The notes under the pieces: generated by a model | Seen by the model: the letters and a program-made list of their open reading frames with translations, nothing else | What the model was told of the DNA's origin: nothing | Database searches by the model: none | In this document: positions 10,244 to 34,466 of the stretch, piece by piece | How the letters are laid out: each line of letters starts with the position of its first letter | Position numbering within the stretch: position 1 is the first letter of the stretch | Source of the DNA: Batillaria attramentaria | Lineage: Eukaryota; Mollusca; Gastropoda; Batillariidae | DNA length: 64,000 bases | Direction: 5' to 3' | Assembly (NCBI GenBank): GCA_018292915.2 | Contig: JACVVK020000018.1 | Location: forward strand, 800,001-864,000 | Position numbers and translations under genes: made by a program

Positions 10244-12784
10244 CAGTTACAGGTGAACATACACATGTGCGTGTGTACTGTATATGCTCAGTTGAGCCCT
10301 CATGATATACATAACTTATGGCATTGACTACAGTGTAGCATCTGTACTTATATGGAAATATGCTTTTAACTATTCAGGAGAAATCAGGAGAAATGTTTCC
10401 ATTTGACTTGTCTCATGTCCAAGTAAAGATCAGTTAGAGTTTTGAAGGTTTTATTATTGAGTAAGTGTCTTACTGTGTAATTTGGCAGATAAATTAAAGT
10501 ACCGCACAGGAAGGTGCTCACAAAAGCTGGCTGCCACATAGTACATTTGCAATTTCAAATGCAAGCTGTTTTACAATCATAGAAATGTATGTATGTTAAG
10601 TGAAAGTTAAGTATAGAAAGTGTTTTATCTGTCTGTGGTTTCTGTGTGTGGTTTGCTAGAACTTGCATGGTGTACATGTAAAAATTTGTACTCAACACAG
10701 AGTCTACCATTTGAACATTACTTTTATAACGTGTTATTATAAAGCTTTGTTGATTTGTCTCTTTTCTTCTTTGGATTCCAAGTAATTCCAACAGCTTATG
10801 CTCAGATATGGGTGCTTATGTTTTTCTCACCCACAGTGTATTTTTGTCATTACCAAGTGTAGTACTTTAATGTTTCTTTATGGGGCATTTCTAAATGGCT
10901 GCATGCAGGACTTGAGGCGTTTTGAGTACATTTTCAAATTTACTTAATTTTTGCTAACTTGCAGCTGTAATGTGTGCATGCTTCTGTTTTAAAAATTCTT
11001 AGCTGTAGGTATGTGCGGTAACTTGTGTTTGGTAATTGTTCAGTACAAAGCATGTTTTGTGATGGGGGGGGGGGGGGGGGGGGGGGGTAGCAGTTGTGAT
11101 ACACACTGTATTTGTGTCTATGATGTTGCCATCCCGCTCCATCCACTCCCTTCCACCCTCTGGCCACTAAGGAATGAGAGACAATTGCGTATACACAAAG
11201 CAGGGTACACCGCTGGCGCAAAAGTATAGCTTTAGCCACCATCCCCCCTTCCCTAACCCCACTCTTTTCTCCTCAACCACCATCTTGGTGTCCCCCCTTC
11301 TCCCCTATCGGTTACAGACCACTAATAGCTTTTGGGTCATGTAGTAACGATTACGCTAAATATAGTAGAAAATTTTTGCCCCTTTTAAAATGTGTGTGCA
11401 GAGTGGCAATCTGGTGCTTTTTGTTGGCTTGTAAATAAGTTTCATGCCAGGTAATAGTAAAATTAGGGGAAAATGAGCCTGGTTTGTGGACTATTTTTAT
11501 TCATGCGTGGCTGGCACAGGAGCCAGCAGACGACCGAGGAATGAGGGGGTATAACAATAATAATAATAATGGGTATTTAAGGGACGCCCTGCCTCTCGCA
11601 GGAGCTCAGTGCACCTTACAGTCAACACGCACTCACTCACACAGAAACAGAAACACACGCAACATTCCTCCACACATACATTTAACTACAAACACATAAT
11701 GTGTAGCATACACGGCTTCCGCTTCCCCCGGCACACACACAAACACACACATGCACAACCAGGTATGTGGTCGCTACCAAAACTGCCAAAAACGGGAATA
11801 TTGAAATTTGTTGAAATTTACTCTACACATAAGTCTTTGGCCGCCAGATTTTTTTTTTTTTTTTTTTGGGGGGGGGGGGGGATTTAAAGCATTTCTAGGA
11901 AGTCACATGCAACGTTATGTGTAAGAGGAATATATAGCGTTTTCCTCCAAATTTGCATCTGAGATCCCTTCCTCTCCCTCCTACATCCTCAACACCGTAT
12001 CCTGGCCCCCCGCCCACCCCCACCTCTACCTAACCATCCCTCCCCTCCCCTCCCACCTTCCCCTCTCCTCTGACATCGCACAGGGATATTATGCGTTAGT
12101 TTGATTGATTAGCTGTTGTCACCTCAGAGTTGTCTGACAGCTGTGTCTGTTCTTCAGCTTACCTTATGCGCTGCGAAGACTGAGATTTTACTTGTTATGG
12201 TTGCAGGTGTCGTGTCTTATAAACAGAGAAGCTTGTGTGTTCTGGCTTCCAGTTTTGTTGTTGTTAACACATGTGGTTTATGCTGTAACAGGGTCTCAAA
12301 GTGAGGGTGGTATGTCATATATATATTTGTATGCAAGTGCGCTACTGCTGAGGGAGCCGAAAATAAAATGGTTTCTTTTTTTTCAAGTAAGTGTTCTTTA
12401 CATTTGTACACATCATTAATATTCTTTCTTTCCACACTTCCCATGAACTTGTTTCTCCTATCTCTGCCTGTCTCTCTTGCTCTCTGGTGTCTCTCATTGC
12501 TTGCATTTGCCTGCATTGGGCGAACCTCAGCATAGTTACCTGCTACTAGTGCTAGTCACTAGAACAATTTTGTAGGCCGTAGGCACAGGCCAGATTACTC
12601 CTAATGGCTTGGTCATAATTATCACACACACACACACACACACACAGAGGGTTCAGAAGTTGCACAAAATTTGTACTGAAGTTTTGTGGATGACAACGTT
12701 TTGATTTCCTCCACTGCCTCAACTGACTGGCCTCTCTGACCTCAACTCAGAAAACCGTGAGCTGCAACCCTCCTCTCACCTCTA

Positions 12785-12830
<46 letters not shown>

Positions 12831-13439
12831 CCTACATTTACAGTACCTAATTGTATATTTTACACACATAACATGAAATCAGACATTCCTGATGAAACTG
12901 TCATCACTGGATCCTATACCCCCCCCCCCCCCCCCTCCACTCCACTGCTCAGATCCTGTTTCAAAGAGAAAACACAGACGTCTCCAAAATCAATGGAGAG
13001 TGGCGGGGAAGGCAATGCAAATAACAGATGTGTCATTCTGTTTGGAGTTCACTGTACAATTGTGTTGACGCTCTCTTGAAGGCAGACTGCCGTCAGTACA
13101 TTATCTTGTATGCGTGTCGACATTTTGCTGTAGGTGGGTGTGTAAATTCATAGTTTGTGCAAATAAATTACGAATTTGCTGTTGTTAAGTGCTTTCTAAG
13201 GCCATTTATGAGCTGTAAACTTTCTTAATTATGGTGACGTATCTGCCCTGTTTTTAATTGTGATAGGCCCTGTTTTTAATATTGTGATAGATGAGTTGCC
13301 ATGGAGAATCAGATGGCGTGGCTATGGGCCTGTGGGGTACATATTAATTTGTTTGGCAAGGGATTTCATAACTAGTGTATGTACACATGCAGGACTTCAT
13401 ATCTCCCTCAGACATTATTCACAGACCAAGACATACATA

Positions 13440-13872
13440 TAATAATAATAACTGAGGGCTCTCTTCCTCCGTATCTGTCTGCCTTGCTGTGCGCTTACCA
13501 CCCATCTCACACACTTCGTTCCGCCGATGAAAAGCGCCTTAAAGCCGGTCCCCAAGCGCAACATGAAAACCGCAGGCGAACGCTCCTTCAGTTTCCTCAC
13601 CCCAAATGTTTGGAACTCGCTGCCAGTCGAACTTCGTGACCTTCCCACACTGTCCCAGTTCAAATCGAACCTGAAAACCCATCTCTTCCGTCAGGCCTTT
13701 CACACTTATGACTATAGTCTGCCATTGTTTCAGTACCTTTGACTGCAGCTGTTCATCTGCATCAGGCCGGGTAGTGCATGTCAGTGTGTGTGTGTGTGTG
13801 TGTAGCGCTATGAGTTGCTTTCATACGAGATTAAGCGCTGAACAAGTACTATTCATTATTATTATTATTATA
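13440..13872 (+). mobile_element. LINE 3' end (CR1/L2-like) with (ATT)n tail
   Basis: Encodes TAGERSFSFLTPNVWNSLPV then LRDLPTLSQFKSNLKTHLFR, the C-terminal tail of a CR1/L2-clade reverse transcriptase, uninterrupted for about 70 codons. A 3' UTR with (GT)n and the (ATT)n tail follow at about 13854-13872. 5' truncated. Confidence 0.8.
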
Positions 13873-14252
13873 ATAATGAGTATTGAATAGGCGCTTTTCC
13901 CAGTTTCATTAATCGGCTCAAAGCACCGTGAACTGGACCCAACACGCACGCTCACGTGAATCACATTCACATTCTCTCACACACTGAATGTAAACACATT
14001 ACAATCATGTGGTGCGAGGGATCAGCTCAGCTATTTAAATTTCAGAATTTAGAATTGCATTTATTTTTCAGATTTGGTGGGCTGAACATTTCCAAAGCAG
14101 AGGGGGAGAAGCCGGAGCGAATCCCCGATGATCGGCCCGAATGAAGGGTGCCACATACAAGAAGGAAAAAATCTTTGCAACGGGTGGGACTCGAACTTTT
14201 CACCTCTTGCATTGGTGACAAGTCTCTTAACCACTAGACCACCGACCGCCCC
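13873..14252 (-). mobile_element. SINE family 1, full length, minus strand
   Basis: Reverse complement of the element at 735-1123: tRNA-like head at 14252-14180 (GTCTAGTGGTTAAGAG, degenerate B box), body with GAGCTGATCCCTCGCACCAC, (AAT)n tail abutting the (ATT)n tail of the LINE at 13440-13872. About 210 bp upstream of the copy B start codon. Confidence 0.8.
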
Positions 14253-14465
14253 TTTGCGTTACAGTAGACAATCTTTAGGACAAATGTGAAATACTTTTAC
14301 AGTCTGTCATGACGTTTGTCCTATGATAATTCTCACGGTTATGAAGTCCTATACACGTATGACAAAATTCTCCTTGCAGGCTTGTAAACTGTATCCTGTA
14401 TCTTCTGGGGTCAACAAGTGCAGCCAGATTTCAACCACTGATGTGCAGACACAAACACCTGGAAA

Positions 14466-27117
<12,652 letters not shown>

Positions 27118-27682
27118 TTATGTAAACATTTAATTTCAGCATAATTTATCAGCAGCAGTCCCGCTGAACGAACCATTAAACCCAATTATTTGAAAATAGT
27201 GGTTTGATAGGTTAAACGGGCTAAATCCATCTCTGGTAAGCCAACTTTAGTTTGGAATAGTTTCGCTTGTACGCTCGAAACACTTTATCTTGCTGATTAG
27301 CACTGTAGAGATCTTAATGCAATACATTATTGTGTACACTTTGCACAAGCGGTCGAACTTTCAAATTCTGACTCATGTTACAATACTGGAGTGCTCAGTG
27401 TGGTTGCCGCATCATTGAGTATCTTCTGTTGGCTCAGTGCCAGCATTACAAACACTGTCACTCTCCAGATGTAAAAGTGGTGTGATGATGGATACCTCAA
27501 AAACAGCTCAGAAGGATCTGTGAGCATAAACATGGAGCCACTAGCCCCTCTGATGATGATGTTGATTTGGAATTGATGAGGTTTCATAAGAATGTAGTCT
27601 TCATGGGGGGAAAAAAAGCCAAGTGCCCCAGTTGAAATCACATGCAGTTTTCTTTTTTTTAGAACTTAAGAAGTTTTGATTT

Positions 27683-28041
27683 GTTTGAATTTATTGTCCT
27701 TCATATCCATGCAGGACACCCTTGTCCAACACAGGCACGCACGGGAAAATAATTTTTATTTCACTACATTTTTTTCTTTTCTCTTGTTGTTGTGTAGTTG
27801 ATGTCTGTACCGCAGCATTTATACTGAGTGCACAAATGTTCACTGTTTACTGTCATGTTTGTGTTTGAATTTATTGGTCCTTCATATCCATGCAGGACAC
27901 CCTTGTCCAACACAGGCACGCACGGGAAAATAATTTTTATTTCACTACATTTTTTTCTTTTCTCTTGTTGTTGTGTAGTTGATGTCTCTACCGCAGCATT
28001 TATACTGAGTGCAAATGTTCACTGTTTACTGTCATGTTTGT
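27683..28041. repeat. 180-bp tandem duplication
   Basis: Two almost identical copies, each starting GTTTGAATTTATTG (27683 and 27863); a third start, GTTTGAATG, is at 28042. The copies differ by a few bases, so the duplication is recent. It lies in the likely 3' UTR of GALNT10-like B. Confidence 0.94.
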
Positions 28042-28574
28042 GTTTGAATGAGAAAATGATGCTGTTGTAATTTGGCAGATGGATTAGGAAACTGCTGATC
28101 ATCGTTACAAAGGATTTCACAGTGAAAGTGCATTAGGTGAAATGTGCGCGCAGTTTTTTTTTCATTGCGGTGTGAATAAACTGATATACATGTAGTGGAT
28201 GCTCTTTGTTTGCCGTAACACACTCACGGACATGATATGTCTGCAGAATCGCATACATACTATACTACACACATATGAACTCGCAGCATTCGGTGTATCC
28301 GGCAACATCACCATACTTACCTGTCCCAGTATATACACGTACTAACGTACTTACTACTACTAAATAGAAATCAAAGATGACTGTTATCAACCCAATCTCA
28401 TTTTGACGTCCGACAGCTAAGAATCATAGTTTTTCCTCAGCTAGCAAGTGACAAATTCACATGACGAGAAATCAAGCGGCAAAGCCGGGCATCTTGCAAG
28501 TCACTGACCTTGGCTGGCTTCAGCACGTGAAACATATCTGAGTCAGAGTGGACAGTTCCCCTGGTTTGGGTATA

Positions 28575-28836
28575 TCCCGACAGCATCTTCAGTTTCCTGA
28601 AAGAGGTCAACCTGTTCTATAAATTATAGACTTCAAATATTCAGTCTTTCACTGACCACCTATGTTAAAAATTTTTTTCTCATTTAGACCCGATAGATTT
28701 TTCATATTTATTTACATCTTGTTTTAAAGTGGGAATTTTTATGTTTTATAGGACCTGGCAGGAAGGGACTTTCATGAGCCGCGAATTAGCCTTTGTTGCT
28801 TCCGCGGCGTTAAGCCCTAAATAACTAACTAACTAA
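28575..28836 (+). mobile_element. (CTAA)n-tailed SINE with 14-bp TSD
   Basis: 262-bp insert flanked by CTGGTTTGGGTATA at 28561-28574 and 28837-28850. The 3' end reads CGGCGTTAAGCCCTAAATAA then CTAACTAACTAA. I see no tRNA-like A/B boxes at its 5' end, so it may itself be truncated. Same family as 19665-19725. Confidence 0.85.
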
Positions 28837-29219
28837 CTGGTTTGGGTATACGAGTGTAGTGTGTGTGTGTGTGTGTGTGACACGGTGTGTGTGAATTATC
28901 CCGGCAATATTCAGTTATATCTGAAGCTTGCTAGACTGAGGCCGTACAGTAGAATTTTTTTTTACCCCCCCCCCCCCCACCCCACAGTGTCAGTGGTGTC
29001 AGTACTCGGTGATTTTCCGCCGGTAATCAGTCGAGGGCACCTAATTGTGCAAACCAGTCTGATATAACACATGGTGGTTGTAACGGTCGGAAGTACTAAG
29101 GAAAAACTTAGAAGTCGGGGAAGCCGTCGGCTATGAGGGGAGCGGCCGGCCGAACCGCTTAGTGAGTTCAGTCACCGCGGTCACTGAGTCGCGGACTGAG
29201 TCAGCCCGGGTCCCGGCTG

Positions 29220-29336
29220 GGCCCCGGGGTCAAACATTCAACGATTATGCTGGCCTTTTCCTCTTTGCCCCGTCTTCGTTATCACCCCTTTGTGGTGGAA
29301 ATGGACGTTAAACTCGCAAACACCCATCCACCCACC
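29220..29336 (+). mobile_element. SINE family 3 remnant
   Basis: Contains TTATGCTGGCCTTTTCCTCT, TGCCCCGTCTTCGTTATCAC and GTTAAACTCGCAAACACCCA, the 3' body of family 3. Confidence 0.7.
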
Positions 29337-30049
29337 GTCCGGTTATTACTAGTACAGGGTCGAACTTTAATTATGGACCACTTATACACAGTCTCATAAA
29401 ACATAGAAAGCGAAACCCCAAACGCCAGAAACATCATAATTGTTCAATTTCATTATCAGTGAACCAGATTTGGTCAATTTCCCAAAAGAAAAAAAAAATT
29501 CATTGTGCCTGATTAGAGACCCCCCCCCTCCCCCCACCACCACCAACCCCCGAAATTGAAATTGTGACACAATCACAATCCACACAGCGCTGTCTTATGG
29601 TGTTGACAGTTCTTGCAATGAGGGTCTGGGGGAGGTTTCCCAGTCAAATTCTTTGATAAAATGCACTGCTTGTATTTTTTGCGATTTTTTTAAATACAGG
29701 GCCTGTTTGCCTGGGTGGATCAAGTTTGAAATCGATCCGGTTGAGTACTGTATTTTCGGAGACACAGGCATCTCAGTGAACTGGGTTCACCTGCGATGTA
29801 AACTGAGCGGGTACGATTTACATGAAAACTTCAGAGCGACTGATTACCTCCAATATGTGACTCTGTTCAGAACTGATTAGTGTTCAAGCTGTCTGCTCCC
29901 CCAAAACGGAGTGATTTTACTAAACCAGTATTACGCCGCCTGTAAACGGCAGACCGGCCGCAACTCAGTGACCAACTTTTCTCAAAACTGAGGGCAATCA
30001 TGATAGTACTAATAACTCCCAAATCACCAAAGCAACTACAACTTCGGCT

Positions 30050-30350
30050 GGCCGCTCCATTTGGATCTTGATATATTTAGAGAGCCCACATTCAAGTTGA
30101 AGCCAGTCGGTTGAATAGTTTCAGAGAAACACGCCCGGACACAATCACTGATACACACACCGTGCCGGCCGTACCGCCGTGACACACACGGCACACCCAC
30201 ACCCACACACACACGCGGACGGCCGGCCGACGGACGGCACTCACTGAGGCGGAGAAGTGCGTTCGCTGCACCATACACGTCAGCATCGATGACGCACGTT
30301 TTCTTGCGTCATTGTCAGTTACACTTGCAAAGTCGTCACTGAGTCCGGTT
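30050..30350. promoter_or_regulatory. CpG-rich stretch upstream of FPGT
   Basis: Dense CpG (for example CGTGCCGGCCGTACCGCCGT and GCGGACGGCCGGCCGACGGA) in otherwise AT-rich DNA, 500-800 bp before the FPGT start codon. A promoter or first-exon role is inferred from position only. CAGT/ACTG steps are frequent here. Confidence 0.35.
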
Positions 30351-30407
30351 TTGCGGTCTGATGATGGGTCTCAGTGGCGGCAAAGATCCTCTATACAATC
30401 TTTGGTG

Positions 30408-30456
30408 GCGGGGTCTCAGTGGGATGGGTCTCGTTGGGATGGGTCTCAGTGGCATG
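30408..30456. repeat. Short GGGATGGGTCTC tandem repeat
   Basis: Three GGGATGGGTCTC-like units with variable joins upstream of FPGT; a related GATGGGTCTCAGTGGCGG lies at about 30363. Confidence 0.7.
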
Positions 30457-30610
30457 ACACCGGTTTCACTGACATTCTGGAGGACGGTGACTGCGGATAA
30501 CCTAGTCTAGTAAGTTGCGGGAAGACAAACTACTTGAAGTCAGTCAGTTTGGGTAACTGTCGAACAAATTTTCAGTCCCCAAGCGATTTCGCGTTATCAG
30601 TGTGCGACTG

Positions 30611-30690
30611 TATTTGTGCTGGCTTTTTCATCGTTGCCCCGTCTTTGATATCACCCGTATGTGGTGAAAAAGGCCCCAAACACCCACCCA
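30611..30690 (+). mobile_element. SINE family 3 remnant
   Basis: GTGCTGGCTTTTTCATCGTT, GCCCCGTCTTTGATATCACC and CCCCAAACACCCACCCA identify the 3' half of family 3. It ends 160 bp before the FPGT start codon and may lie in its 5' UTR. Confidence 0.75.
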
Positions 30691-30849
30691 CTCATATCTG
30701 TGATGCAGGTGTGCATCAGGGGAGGTAACACTCTGGCCCCACATAGTTTAGAGGGACCTCACTCTCCAAGCTTGTCTAGAGTACTCTCTGGAGTCTACTT
30801 ATGTAGGTTGACGTTGTCCGCAAGCACGTACTGGTTCCCACGCGCCGAC

Positions 30850-30913
30850 ATGGAGCAGTCAGCGATTGCAAAGCATATGCGGGCCCTTCTCTTGGAGTAT
30901 AAGTCCTTGAGAG
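30850..30913 (+). CDS. FPGT: FPGT exon 1
   Basis: ATG 30850 (context GCCGACATGG, a good Kozak match) encodes MEQSAIAKHMRALLLEYKSL then R and the first base of a Gly codon; donor GTAAAT. It lines up with the helical LRGKL start of the vertebrate enzyme. Confidence 0.88.
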
Positions 30914-31164
30914 GTAAATTTCTGAATGTCTTGTTATTTTAAATGTGCTGATAAGTGTGCGCACAGATCGGCCAGTGTGAAGCTAAGCCGGCCGGCGGAG
31001 ACATACAAAATCGCATTACTGTATTATGCCTCTGACAAAAGTGCATAGTACTGCTACTTTTTTTTTTTTTTTTTTTTTTGGATTTTGAGATTTGAAGAGT
31101 TGCAGGATTAGATATTAATGGGGAAGTGGGGGGGGGGGGCGTGGGGGTAAAGAGGGGGGCTTAA

Positions 31165-31209
<45 letters not shown>

Positions 31210-33517
31210 AGCAGCATGATAAGGCCTAAAATCATAGGAGGGTTTGTTTGAAAACATCTTCTATGTCCTTTATTTATTTTCAACCGAAGGTAAGAGTTGC
31301 AGAACTGGATCAAGACCAATGTGGGATGTGGTTGCCATAACCACAGCTGACGATGCACAACGGGAGGCCTTCCAGCTTCAGTTGGATGACAAGTTTGCCA
31401 GGAATGAGCTTCCTTTGGATCTCCCTATCCACGTCATTTCTGACCCACCTGGACCAAGGATTGGTAAGAGCTGATTTACGACTCCATCACTCACACAACC
31501 ACTCCCCCCACCCGTATGCTTTTGCAGTGCTAGTATGACAAAGTCAGTTGTTATGACTTGAAATTTGCTTAGTTTTACTGACTGTAGAACTCAGATCAGA
31601 TGAATTTGTGGTTAAAAAGATAATGTGCTTGCTGATAATTTGGCAAATATGGTCATATGTATTCTGCAGATATGGCATGTGATGTACCTTGTTGCCAAAA
31701 CTGCTGTGCGACATATCTGGCTGCGTGACCCAGTACATGTATTTCAAAATCTGTGCGTGAGCTGTGACTAATGACCATTCATTCTTTACAGATTAAGGCA
31801 GAAGTTGCTTCAGGGGCTCTTATGGGTTTTTTTGCGACGGGGTACAACCGTGGCTATTTCAGCAATAAATTGTGGTGTTGATTTTGTGTGTGCAGGCAAT
31901 GGTGGCTCCACTCTGGTAGCACTGGAGTTTCTTGCGTCTCAGTACGGAGAGCAACTGTACAAAAAGAAAGTGCTTCTTATTCATGCAGGAGGCTGGAGCC
32001 AGCGCATGCCCAGCGCCACCATCCTCGGAAAGATCTTTGCGGCCATTCCCCACGGAGAGCCCGTCTATCAAATGCTTGATCTGAAGCTGGCTCTGTACTG
32101 GCCGTTGGTTCCGGTGGTTGCTGCAGGAGTTTTTCTTGTCTGCGCTGACGACTTTCTTGTCTACGACCTGGGTGATGCCAGTGATTGGGCAATTCCTTCT
32201 GTGGGCTTCACAGCATTGGCTCACCCATCCCCCACCAGCATCGGACGAACACACGGTGTGTACGTTGTGGATGGTGTGGCAACCCTAGACACAAAGAAAC
32301 AAGTTGTCGTCGCAGAGTGTCTAGAGGTGCTGCAGAAACCCACAGACCAAAGGATGAAAGAGAGAGGAGCGTTACTGAAGTCTGACGACCACCACTTTGA
32401 GTTTTCGGATGGAATCACCATCGATGGGGAGGTAGTTTACACTGACAGCTGCTTTTATTTTGGTGTGGATGTTGTCAAACGCATGCTGAAGCTGAAGAAA
32501 GAGCTGGGAACCATTAGCTGTGAGATTGATGCTTACGGTGACTTCTTGCAAGCTCTCGGACCTCGTGCCACTGATTCGTACATCTTCAACACATCCAACA
32601 TATCACAGATGACATCCGACCTTATGGAAGTGAGGAAACGAGTGTTTGAATCAATGCGGGGGTCCGACATCCATCTGTTGATCCTGAATGCGTCAAAATT
32701 CATCCACATTGGCACGACAAAGGAACTTATATTCCACTTCTGTCAAGACAAAGAATTCAAGTTTCAGATGGGACTTGACAGGGACATCTTTAACAAATGG
32801 GAGATACAGGATTGTGCCGATGATGCTGGCTCTGCTGCTGCCGAGGAAAACCGTTCTGACGGAAATAAGGCCAGGGGGTGTGTGATGCATTCAGTTCTTT
32901 CCAGTTCATCCTCAGTGGATGTGAACTCTGTGGTTGAGTACTGCCACTTTGACGTTCCTGTCGTTGTGCAGGAAAACGCGATCATCAGCAGCTGTCAGTG
33001 GTTAAAATCAGACTACCCAACAGATAAAGTGCTGGTCCTACCAGCTCACACTTTTCTCCACACTGTCTCTGTGACCCATGAAGGTCAGTCACACTTTGTC
33101 ACCGTCTTTTTTGCGGTATCGGACAATCTCAAGACATCGGTGCCAGTGTCAAAACTTGCCTCACTGCCTTTTTTGCAGAAGAATCTTGGCAGCGCTCTTA
33201 AGCGGTGGCAAGTGACAGAGAAGGTCGTTGCAGGCGATGCTGGTGGTTCAAAGGTAGAGGATGACGAGAAGGTCAGCTTGTGGACATTGAAGTTGTACCC
33301 AGGGGCAAAGACCATGACCGAGTCTCTGAAACTGGCGTTGGACATGATCCGCTGTGTGCAAGATGAGTGTCTGCTTTCAGTGCCTCTGGCCACTGAAGGG
33401 CAGGTAATGTTCTGCTTTGCTGACTTGCTTGTCCAGAAGGATGTCGTCACCATGCTTAATTTCAGACGTCAGCTTTTTCATAAGATTAAGTCTAGCAGAT
33501 CCGCTGCAGCCTGTTGA
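30850..33517 (+). CDS. FPGT: Fucose-1-phosphate guanylyltransferase (GDP-L-fucose pyrophosphorylase)
   Basis: Cytosolic enzyme that joins GTP and L-fucose-1-phosphate to give GDP-L-fucose in the fucose salvage route, upstream of all fucosyltransferases (family knowledge). Exons 30850-30913, 31290-31463 and 31896-33517 sum to 1,860 nt, 619 residues; vertebrate proteins are near 600. Recognised from collinear segments: LLLEYKSLRG, MWDVVAITTADDAQREAF, IHVISDPPGPRIGNGGSTL, the nucleotidyltransferase signature LLIHAGGWSQRMPSATILGK, CADDFLVYDLGD, GFTALAHPSPTSIGRTHGVY, EIDAYGDFLQALGP and SKFIHIGTTKEL. The C-terminal third is weaker but collinear (SVVEYCHF, VQENAIISSC, LPAHTFLHTVS). The start is chosen by homology; the frame is open upstream to 30661, but that stretch is a SINE remnant. 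Probable poly(A) signal AATAAA at 35521-35526. The next gene is convergent. Confidence 0.95.
31170..31208. repeat. (GT)n microsatellite
   Basis: About 19 GT units in FPGT intron 1, after a T-run at about 31061-31079 and a G-rich stretch. Confidence 0.93.
31290..31463 (+). CDS. FPGT: FPGT exon 2
   Basis: 174 nt, phase 1 at both ends. Encodes GKSCRTGSRPMWDVVAITTA through NELPLDLPIHVISDPPGPRI. Donor GTAAGA. Confidence 0.94.
31896..33517 (+). CDS. FPGT: FPGT exon 3 (main exon)
   Basis: One 1,622-nt exon carries about 540 residues including the whole nucleotidyltransferase core; a single large 3' exon is also the usual layout of vertebrate FPGT. Acceptor TGTGCAG; stop TGA 33515-33517. The open frame extends 91 nt upstream into the intron, so the splice junction, not the frame, sets its start. 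Confidence 0.95.
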
Positions 33518-33672
33518 GTGTGTGCAGTTTGTGAAGCAGGGCTTAAAATATTCCACCTTTTGGCCTTTCATCATGGACCATTGTAAGCCGTATGAAGGTC
33601 ATTGTCTTATACCTTTTGCCTGCAGTGAAGGCGTGCATTTGTATTTCAAAAATTAAAATCCCCCCTTGAAGC

Positions 33673-34106
33673 ACAGTGTTCCCCATGGTTGAAAAAAATG
33701 AGGGTCACCTGGACCCCCATTTCCAAAATTTTGGGGGTCAAATTAAAAACTTGAGGGTCCTGATGACCCTCATTTCGCGGCATTTCAATTTTCAACTATC
33801 CTGCTCCGCAATGCAGATATATGGGCAGTTATCACACACTGACGACGAAAACAGCCACGGAAGCCAGCCATTGAAGTTGCCACAATGCGCATGCATGTTG
33901 CAAAGGGAAACCACCGAAACGACTTCCTCAGGTTTTCCGACTACCTGTCATCTGCTAGAGAAGGGAAAGCCTAGTAAGCCTCCAGAAATGTGCGTCCCCA
34001 CTTAAAAAAACGTGCGTCACCAGTTATGCACAGATTCTCAAATTTGTGCGTCCTTTTCACAATTTTGTGCGTAAAAACGTACATTTGTGCATCAATGGGG
34101 AACACT
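33673..34106. mobile_element. DNA transposon remnant, CAGTGTTCCCCAT termini
   Basis: Starts CAGTGTTCCCCATGG and ends CAATGGGGAACACTA (inverted, about 11-12 bp). AAGCA is directly repeated at both outer edges. The interior repeats GAGGGTC and GTGCGTC motifs. It sits about 155 bp after the FPGT stop codon, in the likely 3' UTR. Confidence 0.65.
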
Positions 34107-34466
34107 AAAGCATCACTACAGAAAATTGTTTAACTGTTTTTGGCGATTGCTCTTTGTTTGGTATGGACATACAGTGCAGCTTGCAATACTTTTGGATATA
34201 TACAGATCTGGAGAATTGCATAATTTAAATGTGCAGTACTGTATTCTTGATTGCATATAATGTATATATATACACGTGTTTTTTTGCTAGGAAACACAAG
34301 CAGCTTATTACACATTCCTCAGGATCTTTTTTACATCATCGGGTTGGGTGTGCAGCTCTGTGCTTTTATTATAACATGTTAAGTGCCTACATACTATTTT
34401 TTTGCCAGTGGCCTGTGTGTTGAGGACAGATTTATCACAGTGCAAAGTTTGTTAGTGTGTTGAAAA

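Larger units (their letters stand above)
6760..14465. other. Intergenic region between GALNT10-like A and B
   Basis: 7.7 kb containing the 3' UTR of copy A and the 5' flank of copy B. I see no coding exon. Candidate poly(A) signals are AATAAA at 12362-12367 and 13162-13167 and ATTAAA near 10494. It also holds GT/CA microsatellites (6819-6874, 10206-10242, 12624-12646, 12788-12827), poly-G at 11065-11087, SINE remnants and a LINE 3' end. The promoter of copy B is not recognisable. Confidence 0.6.
27118..30849. other. Intergenic region GALNT10-like B to FPGT
   Basis: 3.7 kb. The left part is the probable 3' UTR of copy B, with ATTAAA at 27174-27179 and AATAAA at 28175-28180. Then a 180-bp tandem duplication, a (CTAA)n-tailed SINE, SINE family 3 remnants and a CpG-rich stretch before FPGT. 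No coding exon is recognised. Confidence 0.6.

Noticed and set aside
29653..29880. 75-codon open frame with a plausible-looking composition (LPGWIKFEIDPVEYCIFG)
   Set aside because: I recognise no family, splice signals are not convincing, and it lies in a repeat-rich intergenic region.
30661..30849. N-terminal extension of FPGT to an upstream ATG in the same frame
   Set aside because: The added residues derive partly from a SINE remnant and have no counterpart in the family; the ATG at 30850 fits the known N-terminus.
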